Source: Thermovirga sp. (GTDB lineage: Bacteria; Synergistota; Synergistia; Synergistales; Thermovirgaceae). From it: a DNA stretch of 64,000 nt. Shown here piece after piece: positions 42,187 to 51,423 of this stretch. How positions within the stretch are numbered: position 1 is the stretch's first letter; each line of letters starts with the position of its first letter. The stretch spans positions 186,001 through 250,000 of the forward strand of contig NZ_JACDOB010000001.1 of NCBI RefSeq assembly GCF_017656375.1, written 5' to 3'. Below the pieces are notes generated by a model. The model worked only from the letters and a program-made list of their open reading frames with translations, made no database searches and was not told where the DNA came from. The position numbers were made by a program, and so were the translations under genes.

Positions 42187-44808
42187 CTACTTTCTATCTT
42201 TCTTAGGAAAATTTTTTAATACCCATTCTATCTCTTCTTCTCTAGTCTCTACCAAACCGTCAAGTCTCGCATTCCGCAAGGCCTTCAAGATATAACCAAT
42301 CATAGGTCCTTCTTTGTATCCCATATCTAACATATCTCGCCCAATGAGCATGGGCTCTATCTTTCTAAGCCTTGTAAGATACAATAAAATTCGCCGCCTC
42401 ACTCGCCACCTGTTGGTAGCAGCTGCCCAATATAAAGCCACAGCTGGATGTATTTTAGATAAATATTCGTATATCCTTGAGTTAGGTTTCTCTCCCCTAC
42501 CACCTAATATGTGCTCCGCAGACCCCATCTCATCTATACTCTCAACAACTATAGATCTTTCTTTATCTGAAACATGGAGCCTATCCAAAACAGAAAGCAT
42601 TCCTTCTCTATGAGATTCAGAAACTAATGCGCTCAAATAGGGCAACCACTCAGTTTCCGTCATGTCAGGCAAATCCCTGCTAAGCCGTCGCCTGAAAAAG
42701 CTTATCCTTCTCATTATCTTTATGGTTTCCTTACCAGGATTTAAGCCGGGAAACAAAGTCCGCCACAAACCTAGTTGTGCGCATCTTTTAACCATTTTGT
42801 AGGGAGAGCCTTCTTTAAAAATTAATTCTAGTTCGCTTCGGAGCCTTACCCCTGAAAGGAGCGACACCAAACCACCTTTTATACAATTGATCATTAGCCT
42901 ATACGTGTTTTCTTCTATGTCAAATTCTAAACGCTGCTCAAGCCTGATCCCCCTAATCACCCTGGTTGGGTCTTCTACAAAACTCAGATTATGTAGCACT
43001 CTCAAAACTTTTTTCTTCAAGTCCTGTCTTCCACCAAAATAATCTACTAAGGTGCCCCAAGTAGACCTGTTTATAGAAACAGCCATAGCATTAACAGTAT
43101 AGTCCCTTCTGTAAAGATCGTGTTTCAACGAGTCACTTGATACCGAAGGCTGAGCTACTGGATATTCATAAAACTCTCTTCTAGCTGTAGCCACATCAAC
43201 TTTTTTCCCACTGGGGAATACTATCGTGCCTGTTCTAAATTTCTTGTGGGTAGCTACACGGCAACCATCTTTTTCCCAAGATCTAATAAACTCAAGAGCA
43301 TCTCCCTCTACCACAATATCTAAATCTTCATTTTCCCTCCCCAGCAATAAATCCCTAACAAAGCCCCCAACTATAAATGCCTTAAGCCCCATTTCCTCGG
43401 CTCGCCGTCCCAGTTTTGCAAGAAGTCCTAGAACCCATGGTTTTAGCCTTCGGGCCATTATATCGGATACATTTTCAGTCCAAGGCATTTCTTCCGCAAG
43501 AGGACGCTTTTCACTAGGCAGCGATCTAGGATAAAGAGCTCTTAAAATGTCTGTCCTTGTCACTATACCCACTAGCACATCATTTTCTAGAACAGGCAGT
43601 CGCCCAATATTGCGCATCACCATAATTCTATGGGCTTCAGCTACTGAAACTGCAGGAGATATAGATACTGGCCTTTCTGTCATAAAATCTTTTACTGGTG
43701 CTTTCCCAAGTCCATGTATCGTCGCCTTATCTAAATCTTTCCTTGTTATTATCCCCTTCAGTTTGCCATTATCTGCCACCGGTAAGGCAGCATGGCCATA
43801 GCGAATCATAACTTTATACGCGTCTTCTATCAAAATCAAGGGATCTACTGCCATGACAGGACTGGTCATTATATCGCCTATGGTAACACTTGGCTCTATT
43901 GCCCTTTCCAACATTTTCTCCAAGTCATTGATAATCTTTTCAGGATTGCCTTCCGCCAAGGTTAGCGAAGCCGCTTGAGGATGCCCTCCACCGCCTAGAG
44001 GCGCTAGAAATCTAGCAACATCCATAACTTCCTCTCTACTCCTTGCGACTACATAGACGTGTTTTCCCATTTTGACTGCAGCTATAGCAACGTCCGCCTC
44101 GAAATAATCTCTAAGTCTATGAACAAAAAGAGATAAGCCTTCAACATATTGCTCAAAAGTCAAAGTAGAAAGGACAACCCTTGCCCCATTTATTAGCTTC
44201 TCTCTGGCATTTTCTATTAACTTGTCCTGTATTCGCCGTTCCACAGGGTCTAGTGAAAGCTCTATATAAAACGGTATAGAAGTCAAGTCCGCTCCCATTT
44301 CTTTAAGAGCTATAACCGCTTGAATATCCCTACTAGTAGTAGATCCAAAAGTTAGTGCTCCGGTATCCTCATATATACCCATCGCAAACAGGGTAGCTTC
44401 GTGTGGCGAAATAGAGATTTTCTCAGAAAGGAGCCTCTCCACCATCAAAGTAGTAGCTGCCCCCAACGGCTCTATCAACGAAAAATCAGATGGTATATCG
44501 TCAATAACAGGAGGATGGTGGTCATAAACATGAACTGTAATTCCTGGCTTCTCTAGAAGTTTAGCGAATTGGCCTATACGATTAGGGGATCTGGCGTCTA
44601 CGACCACCAAAGAGGTAATGGAGTCAAACTCCACTTGCCTAGGTGTGAGAACCTCCCATCGCCCGGCGTTTTTCATCAAGAATTCTCTTACGTTTCTGCC
44701 TGCTGAGCCAGAGAAACAAAGGACTCCACCACCATATAACTTACTTGCTGCCACCATACTAGCCAAGGAGTCAAAATCCGCTCCTATATGTGTAGTTATA
44801 ACCCTCAA
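42187..44808 (-). CDS. DHH/DHHA1-CBS-CBS-tRNA nucleotidyltransferase fusion
   Basis: An 873-residue multidomain protein. Order: DHH phosphoesterase (THIGADFDSLAS near the start, YDHHPPVIDD at about 97), DHHA1 with GGGGHPQAAS (about 272), two CBS repeats (about 310-430), then a class II nucleotidyltransferase head GGFVRDLLLGRENEDLDIVVEG (about 478-500) with RNA-binding domains including RRDYTVNAMA. Such fusions are known CCA-adding or A-adding enzymes in several phyla. CBS pairs suggest adenine-nucleotide sensing. TTG start at 44808 with GGAGG 10 nt upstream, overlapping the coaE-cutA stop by 4 nt. Confidence 0.88.
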   Translation of the reverse strand: MRVITTHIGADFDSLASMVAASKLYGGGVLCFSGSAGRNVREFLMKNAGRWEVLTPRQVEFDSITSLVVVDARSPNRIGQFAKLLEKPGITVHVYDHHPPVIDDIPSDFSLIEPLGAATTLMVERLLSEKISISPHEATLFAMGIYEDTGALTFGSTTSRDIQAVIALKEMGADLTSIPFYIELSLDPVERRIQDKLIENAREKLINGARVVLSTLTFEQYVEGLSLFVHRLRDYFEADVAIAAVKMGKHVYVVARSREEVMDVARFLAPLGGGGHPQAASLTLAEGNPEKIINDLEKMLERAIEPSVTIGDIMTSPVMAVDPLILIEDAYKVMIRYGHAALPVADNGKLKGIITRKDLDKATIHGLGKAPVKDFMTERPVSISPAVSVAEAHRIMVMRNIGRLPVLENDVLVGIVTRTDILRALYPRSLPSEKRPLAEEMPWTENVSDIMARRLKPWVLGLLAKLGRRAEEMGLKAFIVGGFVRDLLLGRENEDLDIVVEGDALEFIRSWEKDGCRVATHKKFRTGTIVFPSGKKVDVATARREFYEYPVAQPSVSSDSLKHDLYRRDYTVNAMAVSINRSTWGTLVDYFGGRQDLKKKVLRVLHNLSFVEDPTRVIRGIRLEQRLEFDIEENTYRLMINCIKGGLVSLLSGVRLRSELELIFKEGSPYKMVKRCAQLGLWRTLFPGLNPGKETIKIMRRISFFRRRLSRDLPDMTETEWLPYLSALVSESHREGMLSVLDRLHVSDKERSIVVESIDEMGSAEHILGGRGEKPNSRIYEYLSKIHPAVALYWAAATNRWRVRRRILLYLTRLRKIEPMLIGRDMLDMGYKEGPMIGYILKALRNARLDGLVETREEEIEWVLKNFPKKDRK

Positions 44809-45695
44809 CTATCACATTCCTCCAATATCCACTTTCTTACTTCAAGTGATGCTTTTTTCATCCTTTGTGCCGTAATAACTGGAAGGTCATAGCTATGAGC
44901 TTCTCTTACAACCCTTTCTATTTGAGGGAATAGATTCTCAACACTTTTGAAAATAACCAGATATTCCTGATCGCTTTCAAGGTTGCCAAGCCAAAGATAT
45001 CGTGAGTCAACGCCAACAATGTTGGTACAGGCGACAAGACGCTTCTCTAGCAAAAATCTGGCTATACGCTCTGCCTCATCGAAAGATCCGCAGGTAAAAA
45101 ATCCCTCTATACAACATGATATCCTCTTCAAAAAATCTAAAAGCCTACAAACTTCTCCTCTCAACTCATTTAATCCCTTATCATTCATTATTACCCAATC
45201 TGCAGCTTTACGTTTAGTTTCTTGGGGAATCAACCATCTCTCACGCCTGAAAAGTTCATATTCATTCCACCCTCTACTTTTGTTTCTGTTTACTCTCTGA
45301 GCTAATGGAGAACTTACATAAACAGTAAAATCTACCCACCATGGGACACCGTTCTCAAATAAAAGAGGGATCTCCGCCACAATTAAACCCTCACTAAACA
45401 AAACTTTTGCTTCCATCTGTGCTCTGACCCTAGGATGGATTAAACCGCACAACCATCTATATTCCTTCTCATCCTCAAAAACGATATCTGATATCTTCCC
45501 AGGAAGAGGGGGCCCTTCATCGGAAAAAATGACATCTCCCCATCTATCTTTAACAGCCTTCAGGATACTCTCATCTTTCCAAATCTCAGAAACTATCTTA
45601 TCTGCATTTATAATTGAAGCCCCAAATTCGGATAACATAGAGGCTACAGTTGACTTACCAGCCCCAACGTCGCCTGTCAAACCCACCACGAACAT
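44805..45695 (-). CDS. coaE: dephospho-CoA kinase fused to a CutA1-like domain
   Basis: A 296-residue fusion. Residues 1-190 are dephospho-CoA kinase (P-loop GLTGDVGAGKST, then ADKIVSEIW, IPLLFENG, a lid and a NDKGLNEL end), the last step of CoA synthesis. From about 192 the sequence becomes CutA1: FFTCGSFDEAERIARFL, VACTNIVGVDSRYLWLG, EYLVIFKSVE and HSYDLPVITA. CutA1 is a trimeric protein of uncertain function, linked to copper tolerance. A normal CoaE ends near 200 residues. The 5' end overlaps uvrD by 41 nt. No stop codon or frameshift separates the domains. Confidence 0.88.
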   Translation of the reverse strand: MFVVGLTGDVGAGKSTVASMLSEFGASIINADKIVSEIWKDESILKAVKDRWGDVIFSDEGPPLPGKISDIVFEDEKEYRWLCGLIHPRVRAQMEAKVLFSEGLIVAEIPLLFENGVPWWVDFTVYVSSPLAQRVNRNKSRGWNEYELFRRERWLIPQETKRKAADWVIMNDKGLNELRGEVCRLLDFLKRISCCIEGFFTCGSFDEAERIARFLLEKRLVACTNIVGVDSRYLWLGNLESDQEYLVIFKSVENLFPQIERVVREAHSYDLPVITAQRMKKASLEVRKWILEECDS

Positions 45696-47634
45696 CAGGG
45701 TAGACCTCCTCTCCCTGGTCCTTCGTCTCCTTCAGATTATCTGGGATCTCCCACAAAAACCTAGAAAATCCATTTCTTGAAACTGTACCAAAAAGAACTC
45801 GGCTTCTGGCCGCTGTCAGGTATAGTTTCTCCTCTGCTCTGGTCATTCCTACATAGCAAAGCCTTCTCTCTTCTTCCAACAGATCTCTCACATCAACACA
45901 CTTATAATGAGGGAATATAGATTCCTCCATGCCTACTAAAAACACCACAGGAAATTCCAACCCCTTACCGGCATGCAAACTCAACATATTCACTTTATCT
46001 GGACTCGCTTCTTTTGAAACGTCCATATCCGTCAGGAGAGTTATTCCTGCCAACATAGATTCCAAACCTTCACTGGTATCAGCTACAGATACAAGTTCGT
46101 ATATGTTCTCTATCCTCTCCTGTCTTTTTTCATGCGTTTCTCCCTCAAATGTTTTTTCGTACCCCATTTCCTTCAAAATATAATTTATAATGCTAGGGAT
46201 ATCATCTTTAATACGCCACAAATGCAACATATCCTTAGCAAACGACTTAACCCCTTGAGAAGCTTTTCCACCAAGATTTGCTCCACTCCTGCTTAAATCT
46301 TCCCACAACATCTCTGGCTCCATATACCCTATGCTGTTAACATAAGAGAGCAATTTTTCCATACTTTTGGGACCTAATCCTCTAGTGGGCACATTACCCA
46401 CTCTTCGTAAGGAAACAGCATCTAGGGGATTAACTATAAGACGCATATAAGCCAAAACATCTTTTACTTCCTTTCGCTCATAAAAAGCAGTCCCTTTCAA
46501 AATGTTGTAAGGCACTCCATTCCTCAAAAAATGTTCTTCATAAAGTCGGCTCATGGCATTTACTCTGTAGAGCACAGCCATCTCGTTCCATCTATAGCCT
46601 TGAGATCTCAGTCTCAAAATTTCTTCCGTCACAAAGGCAGCCTCTTCGTGCTCGTTACGAGCCAAGAAAACCAAGACAGGATCCCCTTCTTCCCTGTCAG
46701 TCCAAAGGGCCTTATCGGGTCTTTGTAAATTATTTCTAATAACCGCATTTGCGGCCTCTAAGATGGTTTTCGTAGATCTATAGTTTCTTTGAAGCATGAA
46801 CACTTTAGAACCCGGAAAGTCCTTTTCAAAGTTCAATATCATCCTCATATCAGCCCCACGCCAACCGTAAATGGACTGATCTGGATCTCCAACTACCATA
46901 ATTTTGCTTTCTTTGCCCTTTAGGGCTTTTAGCATTAGGTATTGAAGCTTGTTAACATCTTGATATTCATCGACCAATATCCAAGAATAACGGCTTTGTT
47001 CCCTTACCTTGAGGTCTTTATCCTTATATAGCAACTTCAACGGCAATACCAGAAGATCATCAAAATCAATAGCTCCCTGATTGCTTAGGTGCTCTTCATA
47101 TTTTTCCATAATTACATCTAAAGGGCTTGCTAGCTTCCTATAATCGTAATATGGTGGCACAATATCGGTCTTACTCTTTGATATTTCTTCCATAACCCAA
47201 CTAGGTTCAAACTTTTTAGGGTCCAAATTAGCTTCTTTTATGATGGACTTGAGTAATGATTTAGAATCTTGCCTGTCAAAGATTGTTTTCGCTTTTCTTC
47301 CTAATAATTCCTCAGCTCTTTTGGCGTTTCGCATAAGAAAGCGCAAACCGAAAGAGTGAAATGTAGAAACCTCAAGAGACGATCCCATATCCCCGATAAG
47401 AGTTTGCACCCTTTGCCTCATCTCTCTTGCCGCTTTATTGGTGAAAGTGACTGCTAAAATTCTAGATGGATGTATGCCTTTTTCAGCTACCAGATACGCA
47501 AATTTGTGGGCTAAAACCCTGGTCTTGCCGCTACCAGCCCCCGCAAGTATTAACATAGAGCCATCTGTGTAACTAACTGCTTCAGCTTGTTCTTTGTTCA
47601 AAGATTTGAGGAGATCTGAAACTGCCATTTTCAT
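45655..47634 (-). CDS. pcrA: UvrD/PcrA-type superfamily 1 DNA helicase
   Basis: A 659-residue 3'-5' helicase. LNKEQAEAV (Q motif), GAGSGKTRVL (Walker A), VDEYQDVNKLQ (Walker B), GDPDQSIYGWRGAD and a C-terminal VNMLSLHAGKGLEFPVVF motif are all present. PcrA-like helicases act in repair and removal of recombinases. A little shorter than typical PcrA (about 720), lacking the extended C-terminal tail. I chose the ATG at 47634, which overlaps the hypB stop as ATGA. Confidence 0.93.
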   Translation of the reverse strand: MKMAVSDLLKSLNKEQAEAVSYTDGSMLILAGAGSGKTRVLAHKFAYLVAEKGIHPSRILAVTFTNKAAREMRQRVQTLIGDMGSSLEVSTFHSFGLRFLMRNAKRAEELLGRKAKTIFDRQDSKSLLKSIIKEANLDPKKFEPSWVMEEISKSKTDIVPPYYDYRKLASPLDVIMEKYEEHLSNQGAIDFDDLLVLPLKLLYKDKDLKVREQSRYSWILVDEYQDVNKLQYLMLKALKGKESKIMVVGDPDQSIYGWRGADMRMILNFEKDFPGSKVFMLQRNYRSTKTILEAANAVIRNNLQRPDKALWTDREEGDPVLVFLARNEHEEAAFVTEEILRLRSQGYRWNEMAVLYRVNAMSRLYEEHFLRNGVPYNILKGTAFYERKEVKDVLAYMRLIVNPLDAVSLRRVGNVPTRGLGPKSMEKLLSYVNSIGYMEPEMLWEDLSRSGANLGGKASQGVKSFAKDMLHLWRIKDDIPSIINYILKEMGYEKTFEGETHEKRQERIENIYELVSVADTSEGLESMLAGITLLTDMDVSKEASPDKVNMLSLHAGKGLEFPVVFLVGMEESIFPHYKCVDVRDLLEEERRLCYVGMTRAEEKLYLTAARSRVLFGTVSRNGFSRFLWEIPDNLKETKDQGEEVYPDVRGGFDRRRWGW

Positions 47635-48287
47635 CTTCTCTTTTCCACCAACCATTTTTCTAAAATTTCAAACCATGCATCCATACCTTTCCCCACCGGA
47701 GACGCAACTTCTAGCTGAGCAGCATGAGGATTCAGTTTTTTTACATCCCCCCAAAAAAGCTCCTTATCAAAATTAAAATGTTCTAAAAAGTCTACCTTAG
47801 TCAAAAGAACTACTCCAGCTCTGAAAAACAAATGGGGGTACTTAAGAGGCTTATCTGGTCCTTCTGGTACGCTGCACACTGCAACCTTGTAATCCTCTCC
47901 AAGATCAAACTCTGCTGGACACACGAGGTTGCCAACATTTTCTACGAAAATAATATCCAATTCTTCCATAGGCAGATCTTGGAGGGCTTTCCACACTAAA
48001 TGAGCTTCCAAGTGGCAACCCCCTTGGGTATTAATCTGAATAACCGGCGTACCTGTTTTAGATATCCTTTCCGCATCCCTTGAAGTCGCCACATCCCCTT
48101 CTATTACAGCAGCCTTGAAAGGTAATGATTTTAAGGTCGCTTCAAGCAAAGTTGTCTTCCCCGCTCCTGGGGAACCTATTATATTCAGCATCAATATACC
48201 TTTATCTTTAAACATTTCGCGTATCTTGAATGCATATTGTTCATCTGCAGCAAAAACAGATTTTCTTACGCTAACTTTCCGTGACAT
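47631..48287 (-). CDS. hypB: hydrogenase nickel insertion GTPase HypB
   Basis: A 218-residue metallochaperone GTPase. GSPGAGKTTLL (Walker A), the metal-binding GGCHLEA (Cys-His) at the dimer interface, and TKVDFLEHF are conserved. The N-terminal His-rich nickel-storage tract of some HypB proteins is absent. ATG with GGAGG 6 nt upstream; overlaps hypA by 17 nt. Nickel clients (hydrogenase subunits, other hyp genes) are not in the window. Confidence 0.95.
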   Translation of the reverse strand: MSRKVSVRKSVFAADEQYAFKIREMFKDKGILMLNIIGSPGAGKTTLLEATLKSLPFKAAVIEGDVATSRDAERISKTGTPVIQINTQGGCHLEAHLVWKALQDLPMEELDIIFVENVGNLVCPAEFDLGEDYKVAVCSVPEGPDKPLKYPHLFFRAGVVLLTKVDFLEHFNFDKELFWGDVKKLNPHAAQLEVASPVGKGMDAWFEILEKWLVEKRR

Positions 48288-48639
48288 CAGTATCCTCCAC
48301 CTCCAACGATTCTATTTCTAACTCCATACCACTTAAAAGCTCCACATCAATACTTCCACACTTCTCACAAAGACCACCGTTTGTTGCTCTTTCTTCATCC
48401 CACTCGTTACCACAAGCCTTACATCTCCATTTTATAGGAACGATATCCAATTCTAACTTCGCCCCATCCAGGAAAGTACCTTCCGTAGACACTTCAAAAG
48501 CAAAAGTCATGACTTCTGGAATAACTTGCCTCATGGCTCCCACTTTCAGGTTAACTTTTAAAACCTTTCCCCACTTGTTCAATTCATTTTGCTTTTCAAG
48601 CTCCTCAATTAAAGCTTCTATCAGAGATAACTCATGCAT
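48271..48639 (-). CDS. hypA: hydrogenase nickel insertion protein HypA
   Basis: A 122-residue protein delivering nickel to [NiFe]-hydrogenase with HypB. The N-terminus MHELSLIEAL carries the nickel-binding Met-His, and the zinc site has CKACG and CEKCG pairs. Normal length. It lies 23 nt downstream of the molybdopterin oxidoreductase gene and may share its transcript. Confidence 0.95.
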   Translation of the reverse strand: MHELSLIEALIEELEKQNELNKWGKVLKVNLKVGAMRQVIPEVMTFAFEVSTEGTFLDGAKLELDIVPIKWRCKACGNEWDEERATNGGLCEKCGSIDVELLSGMELEIESLEVEDTDVTES

Positions 48640-48662
48640 TGGCCTATCCCTTCCTATTTAGT

Positions 48663-50549
48663 TTATAACTTGTTCAAGTCAACGAAGCTTTCGTGAAAAG
48701 GAACCCCATAGCCTGGGGACACCTTTGGCTCTGTAAGCTCGTTTACCCAAGGATGCCCTTGAACCATGATACAGTACCCCGAATCCATCGTTTTGTCGAT
48801 TCTACAAATCCCTTTAAGTGTAATTCCTCTCCCCGAAAGTATAATCAAATCGCCATCATTTATGCTTCTTTTAGCTGCTTCCTTATCTGAAACAAAAACT
48901 TCTGGTGTGTCAGGATTTTCAACCCCAAAGGTTTGCCCATTTATAAACTGTGATGAATGCACCGATATAAATCTTAAAGATTCAAAGTTATGGCTATCTC
49001 TTAACGTCATGGGGAAATCATCCGGAAGTAGAATTTCTACCCTATTGTTCTCACACCAAGAATCTTGTTCTTTAAGTGCATAAATTCCTTTAGAAACCTG
49101 TTTCACTAGCGGAGAATTTTTTAACAATTGGTCCATCTTGTTCCTTGCTTCTTCAAGGTCTATATTTAACCCCAATTCTTGCGCCAAAAGAGTAAAAATG
49201 GTCGTCTCTGGAAGAGCTTGTCCTGGAGGATCTAAGGCCTTTTCACTTCTCAACAGATATCCATGCCACCATGATCCCAGCCAATCTGGACCTTCTTCTA
49301 AGAAACAAGCAGCTGGCAATACCAGATCGCAAAGTAAAGCTGTTTCAGACATTTCTATGTCCAAACACACTTTGAAAGGTATCTCTGCCATGGCCCTCTT
49401 GAATTTTTCTATGCCAGGGGCTTGCTTCGCTGGGTTACAACAAGTAAAAAGCGCCGTTTTTATTTTTGGACGATAACCAGAAATATTGAGAACCCAATCG
49501 CCTACAGGCACTCTCCTCTGCATTGCCGGTGAACCTATTAATTCCATTGGGAACATCCAATCCTCATTTTTGCCAAAGACCACTCCAGAGCCCTTTAAAT
49601 CAAAAGCACCCAGAAGTAAAGATAGTGCTACCAACAGGTGAAAGGTTTCCGCCCCCGATTCATATCTTTGTGGACCATATCCTGCATAAATAGCGATTGG
49701 TCTATGTACCATAAGCCACGAGTAAATGGATTCAAACGATGATTCATCTAAACCAGTACGTGCTAACAAGTTTTGTCTATCCAACCTTGCCAATGCATTC
49801 TCGAAACTCTCAACGTTTTTCGCTCTTTTGCGCCAATAAGGCCAACCATCACTACGTTCTAACAACGTTTTACATAACAGCAAAGCAAGCACCCCGTCAC
49901 TTCCAGGCCTTATGCGCCACCATTTATCCGCAAAATCAGTTGTGGGAGTTCGTCTTATCTCCAACGCCCCTATTTCTACACCTTCGCTAGCTTTAAAATT
50001 TCTTAAAATTGGCAATATATGAGGATGAGTTTCAACAACATTACGTCCCCACAAGAGAATTCCTTTGGCATATTTTAAATTTTCCGGCTTATACACAGGA
50101 GTAAAACCAAAAGCTCTTTTAAGACCCGCACCTCCTGCAGAACCACACAGGGAACCTTTAGGCTCCGTATATCCCCCCAGCTCCACAAACACTTTTTTAA
50201 ATAATTTTTTTGAATAAAACAAAGAACCAGCGCTTTGATATATGAAGTTTGAAAGAGGCCCTTCACTTGAAAGAGCATCATGAATACGCAAAGCCCAAAG
50301 AGAAATAGCCTTTTCCCACGAAATTTCTCTCCAACTGGAGCCATCTTTCATCAGTGGCGAAGTTAACCTCTTAGGGGACCTTACTCGATACTCCCACCTT
50401 TTCCCTTTTTTACATATCCATCCTCCACCAATAAGGGAGAATTGGGGGTTGCCTTCCAATCTTATAGTATCATTCTCATACTTCCGGACTAGCATAGGGC
50501 AACTATCCGGACAGTCATGGGGACAACACGACACAAACACCTGATCCAT
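48663..50549 (-). CDS. molybdopterin (DMSO reductase superfamily) oxidoreductase, single subunit
   Basis: A 628-residue Mo/W-bis-MGD enzyme. A [4Fe-4S] site is built from Cys9, 13, 17 and 46 (CCPHDCPDSC then GGWICKKG). The metal ligand is probably the Cys of GSLCGSAGGAG. The C-terminal molybdopterin dinucleotide domain holds NPDTPEVFVSDKEAA. There is no Tat signal, so it appears cytoplasmic. No Fe-S electron-transfer or membrane subunit gene is adjacent. The substrate cannot be assigned; formate dehydrogenase, polysulfide-type or other functions are open. It is upstream of hypA-hypB. Confidence 0.85.
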   Translation of the reverse strand: MDQVFVSCCPHDCPDSCPMLVRKYENDTIRLEGNPQFSLIGGGWICKKGKRWEYRVRSPKRLTSPLMKDGSSWREISWEKAISLWALRIHDALSSEGPLSNFIYQSAGSLFYSKKLFKKVFVELGGYTEPKGSLCGSAGGAGLKRAFGFTPVYKPENLKYAKGILLWGRNVVETHPHILPILRNFKASEGVEIGALEIRRTPTTDFADKWWRIRPGSDGVLALLLCKTLLERSDGWPYWRKRAKNVESFENALARLDRQNLLARTGLDESSFESIYSWLMVHRPIAIYAGYGPQRYESGAETFHLLVALSLLLGAFDLKGSGVVFGKNEDWMFPMELIGSPAMQRRVPVGDWVLNISGYRPKIKTALFTCCNPAKQAPGIEKFKRAMAEIPFKVCLDIEMSETALLCDLVLPAACFLEEGPDWLGSWWHGYLLRSEKALDPPGQALPETTIFTLLAQELGLNIDLEEARNKMDQLLKNSPLVKQVSKGIYALKEQDSWCENNRVEILLPDDFPMTLRDSHNFESLRFISVHSSQFINGQTFGVENPDTPEVFVSDKEAAKRSINDGDLIILSGRGITLKGICRIDKTMDSGYCIMVQGHPWVNELTEPKVSPGYGVPFHESFVDLNKL

Positions 50550-50621
50550 CTAACCCACCTCACGCTTAAAGCTCCTCAAACACCCAATATACATGTCAAA
50601 TCCCAATCATGCAAAAATGCT

Positions 50622-50647
50622 TTATGGCGGGAAGACTCCCGCCATAA
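50622..50647 (-). terminator. terminator after hpf
   Basis: A perfect 11-bp stem TTATGGCGGGA/TCCCGCCATAA with a 4-nt loop, 46 nt past the hpf stop; GCATTTTTGC follows on the minus strand. Confidence 0.65.
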
Positions 50648-50693
50648 TATACAAAACTTAAATATCTCATAAATTCAATAAATAAGACTTCTA

Positions 50694-51242
50694 TTATTCT
50701 TCAGGAACTAATAGGCCAAACCCGCCATTTTTCCTCCTATATATTACGTTTACTCCACCATTTTCAGCGTTCTTAAAGACAAAGAAATTATGCCCCAACA
50801 AGTCCATTTGCATGGAAGCTTCTTTCACAGTCATGGGACGAAGAGGAAAACGTTTGACTTTTACTACATCTTCTAAGGTTTCCTCTGATTCCGTGGTCAT
50901 CTCATTGATAAACTCACTAATTTCAAAAGTTAATTCTTCATGAGATTTCATTCTCGCTTTGTCCTTGAGGAATTCTTTGTGCCTTTTTACTTGCCTTTCT
51001 ATGTTTTTAAGGCCCTTATCAAAGGCTTTTCTCACATCCTGGGCATACTCCTCACCCCTCATGATAACCCCATTCACGTCTGCAGTAATTTCAACCACAT
51101 ACATTCCTCTGGTGAAATTAACCTCAACCTGGACGTCCAAAATCCGGTCGAAAAACCTCTCCAGCTTTGAAAGTTTCTTTTCCATATACTCTTTCATCTC
51201 ATCTTGCAGTTCAACGTGTCTGGTAACAAAACGGACATCCAT
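50694..51242 (-). CDS. hpf: ribosome hibernation promoting factor, long form
   Basis: A 182-residue protein with the N-terminal S30AE domain (DVRFVTRHVELQDEMKEYMEKKLSKLERFF) and a C-terminal dimerisation domain (VKRFPLRPMTVKEASMQMDLLGHNFFVF). Long HPF makes 100S ribosome dimers in resting cells. GGAGG lies before the ATG. Its own promoter and terminator bracket it. Confidence 0.95.
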   Translation of the reverse strand: MDVRFVTRHVELQDEMKEYMEKKLSKLERFFDRILDVQVEVNFTRGMYVVEITADVNGVIMRGEEYAQDVRKAFDKGLKNIERQVKRHKEFLKDKARMKSHEELTFEISEFINEMTTESEETLEDVVKVKRFPLRPMTVKEASMQMDLLGHNFFVFKNAENGGVNVIYRRKNGGFGLLVPEE

Positions 51243-51278
51243 GAGATCGCCTCCATTCTCTTCACTATTTATGGTTTT

Positions 51279-51307
51279 ATTTTAGCACGATCCTTTATTA
51301 TTTTAAA
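51279..51307 (-). promoter_or_regulatory. candidate promoter of hpf
   Basis: Minus strand TTTAAA (51307-51302), 17-nt spacer ending in TGC, then TAAAAT (51284-51279): an extended -10 promoter with a poor -35, about 37 nt upstream of the start codon. Confidence 0.55.
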
Positions 51308-51334
51308 GCGCTCTAGCATTTGGTTTATTTACTA

Positions 51335-51363
51335 TTGTTAACTCCCGTTACTCGCCTTATAAT
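51335..51363 (+). promoter_or_regulatory. candidate promoter of the aspartate aminotransferase gene
   Basis: TTGTTA (51335-51340), 17-nt spacer and consensus TATAAT (51358-51363), about 60 nt upstream of the start codon. Confidence 0.6.
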
Positions 51364-51423
51364 TCAACTTGTTAATTTCGCTTCACATAATATCTTCCTA
51401 TTTTGACTGGAGGGGTTTTTGTA

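Noticed and set aside
44805-45100. CutA1 part of coaE being a separate gene
   Set aside because: No stop, start codon or ribosome-binding site separates it from the kinase; the frame is continuous.
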